DNA of 64,000 bases from Leishmania mexicana MHOM/GT/2001/U1103 (Eukaryota; Euglenozoa; Kinetoplastea; Trypanosomatida; Trypanosomatidae), in the NCBI RefSeq assembly GCF_000234665.1, contig NC_018316.1, positions 372,001 to 436,000 of the forward strand, read 5' to 3'. A program made the translations under genes and the position numbers. Positions 19,501 to 29,779 of the stretch are shown here, piece by piece (within the stretch, counting starts at the first letter, position 1; the number at the start of each line of letters is the position of its first letter). The notes beneath the pieces were generated by a model. It had not been told where the DNA came from. It did no database searches and saw only the letters and a program-made list of their open reading frames with translations.

Positions 19501-19996
19501 AAGGCTTCAAGGCGGTGGAATGGTAGGCCCACGTCGGTCGCACAAGAATAGGCCTCCCGCAGAGCATGGGTAGGCTGCTCGCCTTTCTCGTCTTGATGCC
19601 TACTCTCTCTCCTTCGGCTGCCCTTTCACCTTCATGTTACCTCACACACACCCACACGTACACACACACACACACACACACTTGCATGATAGAGGTGGGC
19701 ACACGCGCGCGAGAGCCATCGCATCGATACGCATCTTCGAAAAGCACGTAGGAGCACTACCACGGGATCACCACATCGGCACCACGATAGGCGTTGCTTG
19801 GGAGAGATCTTGTCTTCTCTCTCGCTCTCTCGCGCTCTCTCCCCTTACGTTCCGCTCTGCATCTCTCTGGGTACGCCCGTTTTGGCGGAGTAGAGCGAGT
19901 CGGAAGGGTGCGGCGTACGAGGCAGCGCGCTCTGTGAGGCGTTACCCGTACTCCGCCTACCTTTTCTTTTGTTGTCGCGGTGCTGCATGTATCCAT
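16596..19996. other. Long non-coding stretch after the PSA array
   Basis: About 3.4 kb. Long open frames exist on + (17740-19158) and - (18357-19274), but they overlap each other, have no recognisable domain and are expected by chance at this GC content. The right part (19600-19990) is richer in pyrimidines and holds a short CA run (about 19648-19680). It probably contains the splice acceptor for the next gene. Confidence 0.55.
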
Positions 19997-22900
19997 ATGG
20001 ACGGCGGTAGCGCGACTGGCGAGCAAGAGGCCACGGCACCTCCTCCACCTCTTTTTCCAGACGGAGGCACCACACCTGCGAGTGCCAGTGGTGCTGTCGC
20101 GGCTTCCTCCGGCGCTCCTCACCTTCCGCGTGCCAAGTGCGGAAAACGCGCTGTCCTTGCTACGCTGTGGCTCGACGCGGAACGCTACACGTACGAGGCG
20201 CTCTGCACTGCTGGCGCGGCCGCCATCACTACGCAGTACCTACGATGTGATGAAGACGGAGAAAGCAATGGTGTCGAGGAGCAGCACGGCGCTCTTCACT
20301 CGATCGACACGCGTGCAGGCGATGGGCGACACAACAAGGGCCCGCCGGCCGACAGTACAGCGACATGGGCTGACTTGCCAACGGCTCCTCGAGCGCGGCT
20401 TTTGCGTCGTCTAGTTCCGCATGAGAGTGTGGCGGCCACACACGGGTGCTCATCTTACTCAACGCAAACATCGATCGTTGGCGCAGCCACAGCCGATACC
20501 GAAAGACGTGTGGACTGCGGTAAGGGTGAGCGGAAGGACAAGGTGAGCGGCGGTGCCGTGGCAGGTGTCTTGGTGCACCGAGACTCGACCACCGCGTCGG
20601 TGGCTGGTGCGCACGCGGCGCCATCCACTTCCTCAGGCTTTTTATCTCTCTCCTCAGGCGACGTTGAGGTGCGCCTTGACATCCTCGAGGAGGTAGAGCT
20701 GTGTAATGTGGCCCCTATACTGCCTCGCACATTTTCCGTGGAGCAGCTCGTGCAGCAGATCGTGCCGTGCACCTACGCTTTCGCGTCCCGAACGCCACCG
20801 CCGTCCGTCGCGGAGAGTGCGTCGTCTGCTGAGCGCGCTTGTGAGGGCGCCATCTCACCTCCAGCGGTTGGGCCCGCGCAACGGCTCAGTATCCCCCCGC
20901 TTCGTGCGCCCGTGACTGGTCGGTGGCTTGCGCGGTTGCGGGCGGTGTCCGATCAGCATTTTGTATATCTGCGCGTGGCAAGAAGCTCACCGGTGACGAC
21001 AGGGGTAGTGACGAGCGCTTCGGCTGAAAACGGTGCAGCTTTCATCGAAGAGGACGGCGGGCTTCGTGCGCGCATGGCGCCGCCGTGTGCTCCGGTGTAC
21101 ATGCAAGCCACATCGATGGCGACGTACGGAGGCAGCGACAACGTCAGCCTGACAGCGACGCACACCGGGAAAAGCAGCGACAGTGACGCTCATGGGCGCA
21201 GCGAAGAGGAGAGCGCGGAGGAGCGGAGAGGGAAGGTGCCGACCATGCCCCCCGTCATTGGGCTATCTCAGCCGTTGCCTCCGCAGCTGGCGGGCTTCAG
21301 CAGCAACGGAAGCGCGTTGGAGGTGGCTTTGACTCACGAGACCCAGGCACGACAGGATGCTGCCACAATCTCTGCCGTGCCTTCGCGCCCGGAGGAGCTG
21401 CTGCTAGCTGGTACCGACAACGCCCCTACGTCACGGGAAGCGAGTGAGTCGGTCTCACCCATCAGCGCATCGGTGGCGGGAGCGGCGTTTTTCGCGAAGG
21501 CCACCGGTGAGGCGTCTCTGCATCGCGCACTCCATGATGATATTACGTGGCCGAGGCAGGAGCGACCGGCTCGAGCGTCGGGCTCGCCAACGTCGTCTAC
21601 GGTGCCCGCGTCAGCTTCGGTGGAGAACATGGGAAGTTGCGTCAGCGAGGAAAGCATCGTGTGCTCATCTTTTGCCGCCGCGCAGGCCCGCTACGAGCGG
21701 TGCCGTCAGCTCCTGCCTCAGAGATGCAGAGGCGGGGCTGGCTTCTTAAATTCGGCAAGCGCGCAGGACAGTCCAACAAGGTTCGGAGGGCAGAGCGCCT
21801 CTACAGACGCGGCACCATATGCTCCTTCAGCGCGCACAGCCGTAACGCCCAGATCCACGGAGGACTTCGAGGTAGCTCAGGCGTTCTGGTCCACCGCCGC
21901 CGCGGCGTCTCTCGCACCATCCTCCAGGACGACTGATACAGCAGCAGATGTGGCGGTGTCCGCGATGGCTGCCGCAGACGGTGACGCCGGCGATGTTGAA
22001 TTCATGCAATGGATGACGACCCTTTCACGTCAGCGCTGCACTCAGCCGGTTTCCATACCGCTAGGGGCGTCAAGGCAGCAGGACTCCCGTGGGCAGCAGC
22101 AGCCGGCATATCAGCAACCCCTACACGCGAGTCAGCAGCGGCAGGGCGGCGCCGTCGTGGAGTGGTCCTCCGGCGCTGTCAGCTACACCGCCGACACGCT
22201 GGGGCTCTACGAGGAGCAGCAGGTGCGCTCGCAGCGCTTCTATCATGTGCTGCCACCACTCCCTCTGTCTCCTCTCGTTTTTGCAGTCCCGGGTGCGCAC
22301 TCTGTGAAGGTTGCTCACGGTGACGGCAGCGTCAGCAACGCCGCCTCCACGGAAGACCGGTCCAACTTGCGAGGTGCCGTGCTCGCTCAGCTGCAGCGGC
22401 TCAGTCGCCTTAGCAGCGCTGAATGCGCTTTCGCGCACGGTGCAGCGGTGCTCGAAGGCGAGGACACCATCGAGCCTCTCACGTTTGAAAAAACGAAGCC
22501 TAAAGCTGAGGCAGCATGCCTTTTACCCCAGCCACCTGCTCCCGTGAAGGGACAGCCGTCATCGTTGTCGAGCAACTCTTCCGCGTCTACACCTCCCACT
22601 ATATCCACGGCCGCTCTCTCCGCCCGCCAGTGCCGCTGCTATCGATGTCTTCCCCTTCTTGTGCAGTTCGCGCAGGTGCCATCGCTGACGTCACCTGTGC
22701 TGCGTCGCTACCTGGATGTGCTGCATCAGACGGCTCTCCCTGAACTCCCCGCACAACAGCGGCGCGATGGCGCCGATCTCACGTCCGCCGCGGAGGCTGG
22801 GGCCGTTTCTTCACCTGAGGAAGCGCAAGAGCCAGCGACGCAGCGAGTGCCATCTTCCATGACTGACGCAGTGGCAGCGAGTGGTATTCCAGGGGGGACG

Positions 22901-25087
22901 ACGATTCCTGGTGTCCACTCATCGCGGGATCGACGTCATCGTCGTGAGAGCGCTCACAGAAACAGTCGCCACCGGCGCTACGGAGCGGAGGACGAGGCGA
23001 CGACTGCCAACGGCGCCAAGGGGAGTAAAAGGGGACGCGAGGAGAAGACTGTGACGACGCCGGCCAGGCCGCATTCACCTCAGACAGGCGGTGACGCACA
23101 ACGACCGCGTGGCGCAGCCGATCCGCTGAAGGTCTTCCCAGCGCTGCAGCAGTGGCTGATGCGCCGACAGGAAGGCGGGATGCCTACACAAAGAACGTTA
23201 CCGAACGGGAAGCGCAGCAGGGCGGAGTCGGGTTGCGCCGCTCTGCCGTTGTCCAATGACATCCAGCAGTCTGGCGGCGCATTCTCGCAACCCGTAGCAC
23301 AAGCGACGATATCGTATCGGCACGATGCGGAAACCTGTGGATCCTGTGCATCTGGCGCGGCTCTTCCTCCAACCTTACCCAGCGAAACCTTGAGCGGCGA
23401 GGTAGGCTCTCTCGACTGGGTTGATGACGCAGTGCTGGACGAGGTTGTCGTGGTGGGTGTCGTGCCGCGCGGGCATCCGCACCAGCTGCAGCTTGTGGCA
23501 CCATCTCGCGCCTTCTGTCTGACCCTCACTCAACGGCTGGAGGAGGTTGCCGAGGCGGCCGTGCAGATTCTCGGGTTCATGACGCCACCACATTCAGCCC
23601 TGCTTTCACCTCTGCTAGCTGGCGTGCGCAGGGCCCCAGAGGCGGCGGTGGCAGCGGCTGGTGGATCTTCTTCCGAGCCCACCTCCGATTGGCGGGCCTG
23701 GCTCGAGGTGCAGTACTTCGTTGCCATGTGGACGACGCTGCGCCGACGCTTGACTACGGCGGAATGGCAAACGGTGCTGCAGGAGGCACGTGGCTCTCCT
23801 TTTCTCGCGAGGTGGACTGCAGTGGCGGCTGCGACGTCGAGCGCAGAGAGCGCTGTCTTCCGCGGCCATACGTGGCGCACCGGGATCGAGCTTTTTATGC
23901 CCAGAGCAAGCGAGGGGGGCGTGGCAGGGCCACCTGCGGCAGAGAAGCACAACGTCGAGGCGGCCGCACACGAGGCCCTCCACGGCGTGCGGGCAAGCGT
24001 GTGCTCGGCCGCTGAGTTGCACACCTCTGCCTGCCTCAGCGCTGCTGAGGACCTTATCACCCGTGTTGTCCTCACAGCGCTGGTCCCGATTCTGCACCGA
24101 CGCATCACCGTCATGTACGAGTTGCTGCGGCATTTTGCCTCCAAGTCGCTTCACATGTCCCACCGTATGCAGTGCGACGTGTATCAGCACTGGTACAGCA
24201 CGACTCCGTCTCCTGCGGCCGTGCTGCGCCTGCTGCAGCGCAGTGAACGCTTCAGCAGAGCCCTTGCCCGGTGCTACCCTCAGTACAACCTTTCTCCCGT
24301 CATGCTGTCCGGGCCTACGGCGCTGGACGACGGCGAGCACGGAGGAGCAGCGACACGGACCGCAGTGCCATCGATGTCGTTTCCTTTGCACCCGCTGAGC
24401 TCGGCGAGGGATACAGCTGGCACCTCCACAGCTGCCCGTAACGTTGCGGCTGCAGAGTCGGAGGTGACTGCGGACTCGTTCTCAAAACATGAGGAGTACT
24501 CTCCTCAACCCGACGGTTTCTCAGCCAGCTATGCGGCCGCCTCTCCAGTGCGCGGCCAGGCACGCGCGACCGCACCGGCGGAGGCCCGGGACGTGGAGAG
24601 CCCTCTGTCGCCGTCCTCCTCCTCTTCGCTGACGACCACCGCGGCACCGATAGCTGCAACATCTGCGTGGATGTCGTGTCTCTCGTCTTGGAGCGACGAG
24701 GCGTCTATGCAGGCGCCTTCACAGCAAGAGCAGCAGCCGGTGATGACGTACGTGCCGGAGGCGGCGCTGCTTGACCCCCGCTATCTCCAGCGCTTTGCCT
24801 GGTGGATGCACCGTGCTCATCACAGCACTGGAACAAACGGTAGCGGCAGCGCCACGACTATCAACAGCAATGACACTGGCGGGGCCGGTGCTCGAGCACA
24901 GCCGCTTCCTCGAGTGGCCAGTACCGTGAGCGTACCGGGTGACTATCTGCGGGTTCTGCCCATGCATGAGCAAGATGCGTCTATTCGTGCTGTGCTGCGC
25001 AGCATCGCGCAGAAGGGGCGGACGCTGAACTTGCTTGAGATGAGCCAGCACATTCACAGTCACTACGCGTCGTACGTGTATCACTGA
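19997..25087 (+). CDS. Large conserved-looking protein of unknown function (1696 aa)
   Basis: The frame is open from 19634, but the ATG at 19997 (MDGGSATG) is preferred. Upstream codons are CA repeat and pyrimidine tract, as expected of a 5'UTR. Most of the protein is low-complexity Ser/Ala/Thr. More structured parts are about 45-80 (GKRAVLATLWLDAERYTYEALC), 215-260 (VRLDILEEVELC through FSVEQLVQQIV), 860-915 (CRCYRCLPLLVQFAQVP), 1130-1300 and 1340-1430 (helical, hydrophobic), and the C-terminus (DYLRVLPMHEQ through HSHYASYVYH). A strongly basic patch (RDRRHRR...RHRR, near 975-995, and KGSKRGREEK) could be a nuclear signal. I recognise no family, and I see no signal peptide or membrane segment. 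Confidence 0.85.
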   Translation: MDGGSATGEQEATAPPPPLFPDGGTTPASASGAVAASSGAPHLPRAKCGKRAVLATLWLDAERYTYEALCTAGAAAITTQYLRCDEDGESNGVEEQHGALHSIDTRAGDGRHNKGPPADSTATWADLPTAPRARLLRRLVPHESVAATHGCSSYSTQTSIVGAATADTERRVDCGKGERKDKVSGGAVAGVLVHRDSTTASVAGAHAAPSTSSGFLSLSSGDVEVRLDILEEVELCNVAPILPRTFSVEQLVQQIVPCTYAFASRTPPPSVAESASSAERACEGAISPPAVGPAQRLSIPPLRAPVTGRWLARLRAVSDQHFVYLRVARSSPVTTGVVTSASAENGAAFIEEDGGLRARMAPPCAPVYMQATSMATYGGSDNVSLTATHTGKSSDSDAHGRSEEESAEERRGKVPTMPPVIGLSQPLPPQLAGFSSNGSALEVALTHETQARQDAATISAVPSRPEELLLAGTDNAPTSREASESVSPISASVAGAAFFAKATGEASLHRALHDDITWPRQERPARASGSPTSSTVPASASVENMGSCVSEESIVCSSFAAAQARYERCRQLLPQRCRGGAGFLNSASAQDSPTRFGGQSASTDAAPYAPSARTAVTPRSTEDFEVAQAFWSTAAAASLAPSSRTTDTAADVAVSAMAAADGDAGDVEFMQWMTTLSRQRCTQPVSIPLGASRQQDSRGQQQPAYQQPLHASQQRQGGAVVEWSSGAVSYTADTLGLYEEQQVRSQRFYHVLPPLPLSPLVFAVPGAHSVKVAHGDGSVSNAASTEDRSNLRGAVLAQLQRLSRLSSAECAFAHGAAVLEGEDTIEPLTFEKTKPKAEAACLLPQPPAPVKGQPSSLSSNSSASTPPTISTAALSARQCRCYRCLPLLVQFAQVPSLTSPVLRRYLDVLHQTALPELPAQQRRDGADLTSAAEAGAVSSPEEAQEPATQRVPSSMTDAVAASGIPGGTTIPGVHSSRDRRHRRESAHRNSRHRRYGAEDEATTANGAKGSKRGREEKTVTTPARPHSPQTGGDAQRPRGAADPLKVFPALQQWLMRRQEGGMPTQRTLPNGKRSRAESGCAALPLSNDIQQSGGAFSQPVAQATISYRHDAETCGSCASGAALPPTLPSETLSGEVGSLDWVDDAVLDEVVVVGVVPRGHPHQLQLVAPSRAFCLTLTQRLEEVAEAAVQILGFMTPPHSALLSPLLAGVRRAPEAAVAAAGGSSSEPTSDWRAWLEVQYFVAMWTTLRRRLTTAEWQTVLQEARGSPFLARWTAVAAATSSAESAVFRGHTWRTGIELFMPRASEGGVAGPPAAEKHNVEAAAHEALHGVRASVCSAAELHTSACLSAAEDLITRVVLTALVPILHRRITVMYELLRHFASKSLHMSHRMQCDVYQHWYSTTPSPAAVLRLLQRSERFSRALARCYPQYNLSPVMLSGPTALDDGEHGGAATRTAVPSMSFPLHPLSSARDTAGTSTAARNVAAAESEVTADSFSKHEEYSPQPDGFSASYAAASPVRGQARATAPAEARDVESPLSPSSSSSLTTTAAPIAATSAWMSCLSSWSDEASMQAPSQQEQQPVMTYVPEAALLDPRYLQRFAWWMHRAHHSTGTNGSGSATTINSNDTGGAGARAQPLPRVASTVSVPGDYLRVLPMHEQDASIRAVLRSIAQKGRTLNLLEMSQHIHSHYASYVYH

Positions 25088-25764
25088 CAAGAGCGCGCAC
25101 TGCTGCCCCGATGCGGCTGGTACGTCAGCATCGGAGTAGTAGCGGGCGAAGGTCGCAGGGCAGTGTCTCCCTACTCTTTTCCCAGAGGCCGCGGCTGTGA
25201 CTGTGCGCGCGGCTTCTCTCGTCCCACTCGTGTTGTGCATCTCTCTCCACTCCACTTCTTGCAGTCCACCGTCCGGCGCCTTCGCCTCGCCAGCCCCGCC
25301 CCGCCCCGCCCTCCGCATCCATGTTCTTTCCGACTTCCTCGGGTGAAGGAATCACCCAAGACGTACGCGTACGCTCCAGCGAACCAACGCCGGCTGGCTG
25401 GCCGACTCTGTTGTCGTGCTAAGCCTACACCAGCCCCTTCCTCGCCCCCGCCCGCCCTCCCCCGTCGCCTCCATCGCGTGATGCGCGCGTTGCCGCTCGT
25501 GCGGGATCGTGCCCGCACGTGCTGAATGCCTTTTCTCTTCTGAGTACGTCCCCCCTCCTCCGCACTCTTTCTCTCCCCCACCCCCTACGGAGCTGCTGTG
25601 TCCGCACATCGTGTCTTGCTGAGCACCCTCACGCGGCGAGGAGAGGCGAATGCGGATTGCCCTCGCCCCCCTTCCCCGGCCAACCAACGAACCCGCCAGC
25701 TGCCAGAACGGTGGTTGCATGTATATGTGTGCTCTCTTTTACTCCCGAAAAGGTGAGCCAGACC
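25088..25764. other. Intergenic spacer with polypyrimidine tracts
   Basis: About 680 bases. Dense C/T tracts at 25430-25470 and 25520-25590 are candidate trans-splice regions for the gene at 25765. No gene is visible. Confidence 0.7.
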
Positions 25765-27705
25765 ATGACGGATCGTTGCTACCGCACCCTCGGTCTCGAC
25801 CGCGGCGCCGCCGAGGCGGATATTAAGCGGGCATACCGCAAGATGGCGCTGCTTCTCCACCCGGACCGAAACCCAAACGGTGCGGCGGCTTTCAAAGTGC
25901 TCCAGGGCGACTACGAGGAGGCCCTCACAGACGCGAGGCGCCGAGGCGCCCACGGGGGCGGGGTGCCACCGTTTTCCTCGGGGGCGTCGCCGTCATGGGA
26001 CCCGGCCGCACCGGCAGCCGGTGCAGCGTACCGATTTGCGCGAGCGGCCGGTAGCGCATGCCCGCCCTTCTTCCCCGAACCCTCCCCTGCTCCCCTGTTC
26101 ACCGATGCGGAGCTGTTTAGTGAGTCGATCCCTGGTGGTTGGCGCGACGTCTGTGCGCGACGCGGTGCGCCGGCCCGAGGAGGCGACAAGTCAGGCGGCA
26201 GAAACAACGCCGAGGGTCGCACGGAGAAGATACACGGTGGTAACAGCTGTGGGAGTGAAGAGGCCGCGGCGGCCGATGCGCGGTGGCGCCGCGCACATGG
26301 GGCACGTGTGCCCGTTAGTGCATACGAGTTTAGCGGTCCAGTGCCACAGCCTCCGCCGACCTCAGCACAGCCGAGCCCGCACTTCTCCTCTTCCTCCTTC
26401 AAATCGCCCTGCACACAAACGCGCGCGTCTGTCGTTGTGACGGGGTCTTTGCCGACTCCGGCGCAGTGGAACGGCTTTCTCTCACGTGATCATGCGTGGA
26501 CGCCGTCGTCCGCTGAGGCCCGGTCATTCGACGCCAAACATGCAGCTGGTGGCGCCGGCAACGTTGGTAGTTCACGGGGTTGCGGTGGGCACACGGGTCA
26601 GAAGCGCGAATCGGTGTGTGGCAGCGACACACGCGAGTCCGCCGAGGATCGCGCGTATCGCGAGGCTGTGTTTCTGCACCGCCGCATGCCGGAGCTTTCG
26701 GCGAAATCGAGAGACACGGCTGCTGAACGCACGCGAACGTACGCGCAACCGGACCGCGCGCGCCCGACTGAGGAGGTACCGGTTGACAGCAACGCCGCCG
26801 CCTCTGCAGAAAGAGGTGTCTCCCACCAGCGCAGCGACCTTCACACCACAGGCACGACGAGCAGCAGCAGGACCGAGGGCGAACCCCTCGAGGCAGCGCT
26901 AAACGAAAGGGAGGAGTTGTCCCGGCAATGCCGAGACACGGAGACGACACTGCAGGGCGAACTCGGTGATGGCCTCGCACCAGCCTCTCCCGATGATGGG
27001 GATGCGTCAGCTCACTCCGACAAAGGGGACCGTGCTGGTGGCGCTAGTGCGGGGTTGGGGCCGTCAGCGTCAGTTCCCTTGGCGGGGTCTTGGAGCGACA
27101 CATCTCGTGCAGGCGACGCGTTCCCAGTGAAGCAGAGCGCTTTTCCGGAGCCGAACAGTGATGATTGGCTCCGGAGCGACTTAGCCCATCGGGATAGGAT
27201 CCTAGATGAGAGCCGCCTCGTGCAGAGTGAGAGCCTTCGCTACCGCTACACCCCGAACCCGGCCGAGGTGGCTGAGATGAGCGACATGGAGGTTTACCTC
27301 CTAGCGTCTGTCGCGGAGGACATCCATCACGAGATGCAGGCAGTCATGGCGGCACGGCTGAGCAAGGGGCTGTGCAGCTGTTGTGCTTCGGCTCCACGAG
27401 CGCACCAACATGGGTACTTCACCTGCACTCACCCTAGCGTCTGTGAAGGCTGCTACGTGTCAGGGGTATCAAAATGCCCTCTCTGCGGAGCTGCGCGTCT
27501 GGATCGGTCGAGTCTGCCGCCGCTGCCGCCGACGACGACCGCCACCGCCTCATCTTGGATAGAGCAGGGTGGCACCACCGGCGCCTCTAGTGCGTGCACA
27601 GCAATACGTGCTTCATTGGCGTCCTCTTCCGCGCCACCGCCAGAGGCGAAATATAAGCCGGTAAGAGTACCCTCTGTGTTATCTTGTGGGGAGGCTGATG
27701 CGTGA
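25765..27705 (+). CDS. J-domain (DnaJ-like) protein with a C-terminal RING finger
   Basis: The protein has 646 residues. The ATG at 25765 is chosen because the J domain starts immediately after it (CYRTLGLDRGAAEADIKRAY at 5-24). The catalytic HPD triad is at 32-34 (LLHPDRNP), so it can be expected to stimulate an Hsp70 ATPase. There is no G/F-rich region or DnaJ-type zinc domain, which makes it a class III J protein. The middle (70-480) is Ser/Pro/charged low complexity. Near 480-530 a helical stretch (PNPAEVAEMSDMEVYLL) leads into eight zinc ligands at 537-574 (27373-27486) in C3HC4 RING order: C-x2-C, x13, C-x-H, x3, C-x2-C, x7, C-P-L-C. RING fingers usually recruit ubiquitin-conjugating enzymes. 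A chaperone-linked E3 ligase is a reasonable inference, not shown. Confidence 0.9.
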   Translation: MTDRCYRTLGLDRGAAEADIKRAYRKMALLLHPDRNPNGAAAFKVLQGDYEEALTDARRRGAHGGGVPPFSSGASPSWDPAAPAAGAAYRFARAAGSACPPFFPEPSPAPLFTDAELFSESIPGGWRDVCARRGAPARGGDKSGGRNNAEGRTEKIHGGNSCGSEEAAAADARWRRAHGARVPVSAYEFSGPVPQPPPTSAQPSPHFSSSSFKSPCTQTRASVVVTGSLPTPAQWNGFLSRDHAWTPSSAEARSFDAKHAAGGAGNVGSSRGCGGHTGQKRESVCGSDTRESAEDRAYREAVFLHRRMPELSAKSRDTAAERTRTYAQPDRARPTEEVPVDSNAAASAERGVSHQRSDLHTTGTTSSSRTEGEPLEAALNEREELSRQCRDTETTLQGELGDGLAPASPDDGDASAHSDKGDRAGGASAGLGPSASVPLAGSWSDTSRAGDAFPVKQSAFPEPNSDDWLRSDLAHRDRILDESRLVQSESLRYRYTPNPAEVAEMSDMEVYLLASVAEDIHHEMQAVMAARLSKGLCSCCASAPRAHQHGYFTCTHPSVCEGCYVSGVSKCPLCGAARLDRSSLPPLPPTTTATASSWIEQGGTTGASSACTAIRASLASSSAPPPEAKYKPVRVPSVLSCGEADA

Positions 27706-29779
27706 TCGGCGGCTGATTTCTAGCCTTCCGAACCCGCGTGTTGCGCTACTACGACTGCTGCTCCTGCCACTGGCAGCGGTGCTTGTGGTCGACTCGTCAC
27801 CCTCCTCTCGTCTTGCCACGACTTGATCGCCTGCAGGCCCGAATGCGCTCCTCGGCGCACCAAGAGTGCGGTAACACCTTCATCCTCTGCATCTCCCCTC
27901 GATCTGACACGGCATCGGCACACGTGTACGAGGTGGGGTGGGTCGGCGAGATCGGGGAGTGGGAGCAACAGATGGAGGTGTGCGTGTGCGTGTGTGTGTA
28001 CGGTCGAAGTCAAACAACGATGACGACTGCCAATGGAAAAGGAGAACGATGGAGCCGTCAGCGCTCCTGACACGTGTGTTGTGCGCAGCAGTGTTACATA
28101 CAGACCCTACAGACGCACCCCCCGTGCTCCACGTCCAGCAATAATTAAACTCTTCCTAGAGACGAGGCGAGGTGGTCGGATGGATGGACACGGTCGATGC
28201 ACACACGCGCACGTGGCCTCTCCCCTCCGCCCTCCGCCCTCGACCTCCCCTCCTCCTGTATGTTTGTGATCTCCTTTTTATGTTTGTACGTGTCGCCATT
28301 TCTTTTTCGTCGTCATCGCGGCGAGTTGGCGCTGTGCACGCGCGCGCTCTCCCGTTTCGCCCTCTGCCCAGCACCGCTATTTTCGTGCTCTCTTTCATTG
28401 GCTGGGCGGCTCTCCTTGCGGTGCTGGTGTTTCGCTGTGGCGCCGTCGATTTATCCGCGTTGCACGTGTGTGTGTGTGCGGTGGCGCGCTGATGGAGGCA
28501 TCAAAGAGCTGCGCACGCACACGCACGCCCAGACGTCGACGAGTCGAGCGGGGGCGGGGGACGCCGAGTGGCCAAAACGCCTTCACGCCGCGTGGTTCAG
28601 CGTGCCGGGCGGAGCGAAAGAACATAAAAGGCAAGTGCACGCGAAAGACAAGGCTGCGTACGGCGGGCTGGTGCACGTGCTGCGTGGCCCTGCAGGGAGG
28701 GCCTACGTCTCTCCCAGGTGGTGGTGGTGTTGGGGGGGAGGAGGTGCCCTTCTGGGCTGCCTCAGCGCAGCCGGGAGTAGGCGTCTCTACCACGCAGCAA
28801 CGTCAAAACGTGTCTGACTTGCGCGCGCGCGTGAAACTTTTTTTTCGAAGCGCTCTGCGGCTTCGTGTCGTTATCATTCGCTCTCCACTCAACCCATCCT
28901 CCTCCTCCTCCTCCCCCCCTCCTCGTGTGCACGTCGAGGAGCACTCACGGAACCTTGTAACTGACACTGTGTGATACCCCCCCCCTCCCCTCCCCCAAGC
29001 GAAAAGGGAAACGACGACAGGCAGCAGCGAGGCGTTGTCTGCGCACTTCCCGCCGGGTACTCACTTTGCTCAGCGCTTTCTCCTCTCTACTTGCATCCTT
29101 CTCTATCATTCTTCCTCGCGGCTTCGGAAGTCCCCACACCCTGCCGTAGCGGGTAACCTCCTACCGTACCTCCTTGGACGTGGCCACCACCTCTGCGGGT
29201 GACTGTGCGCGTGCGAACAAGTCCTCATCCTTCGCGATTTTGTTTACGCGCCTTCGACGTCTTCTTCACCTACACGACCTCATCGCTTGGCTCTCCTCGC
29301 GTTGTCGTGTCTGGAGACTCTCCTCTCGGTGAGCCCCCCCCTTCGATTTTCTGTGCGGGCGTAGTTTCCTCTTCGCAGCCCGTTTCGCTTGCCGGCCTCC
29401 TCCTCCGTCCCTTCCGCATACCCTCAGCCTTCACACACACACACACACGCGCACACACACACACGTGCGTGAGCGATATAGGAAAGAGAGACGCACGGAC
29501 AACGACCCCTCGACAAGCATACGCAAGCACGCACGGGCACGAGGGCGGCGGTGGTTTCGTTTTGTTGAAGGGAATTTTGATGTGCTGTGTTGAGGGGGGT
29601 TTGCTGACTTACTCCCCTCCCCTGTTCACGCGCGTGCGTCCGTGTCCATCCTTTTCCCGAAGACGAGCGTCCTTCCGTCCTTTCTTGCCCCTCCCATCGT
29701 TCACATCCGGTGTCGACCCTCGCACGCAGGGGAAAGTTTATTTTTCTTCCAGGTTTCTGCCCCTTACCTTCTCGCGAAG
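27706..29779. other. Intergenic spacer
   Basis: About 2.07 kb with pyrimidine-rich tracts, C-runs (28970-28997) and a CA run at 29434-29466. The last ~130 bases before the next ATG are strongly pyrimidine-rich and contain the likely splice acceptor. I see no gene. Confidence 0.65.
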
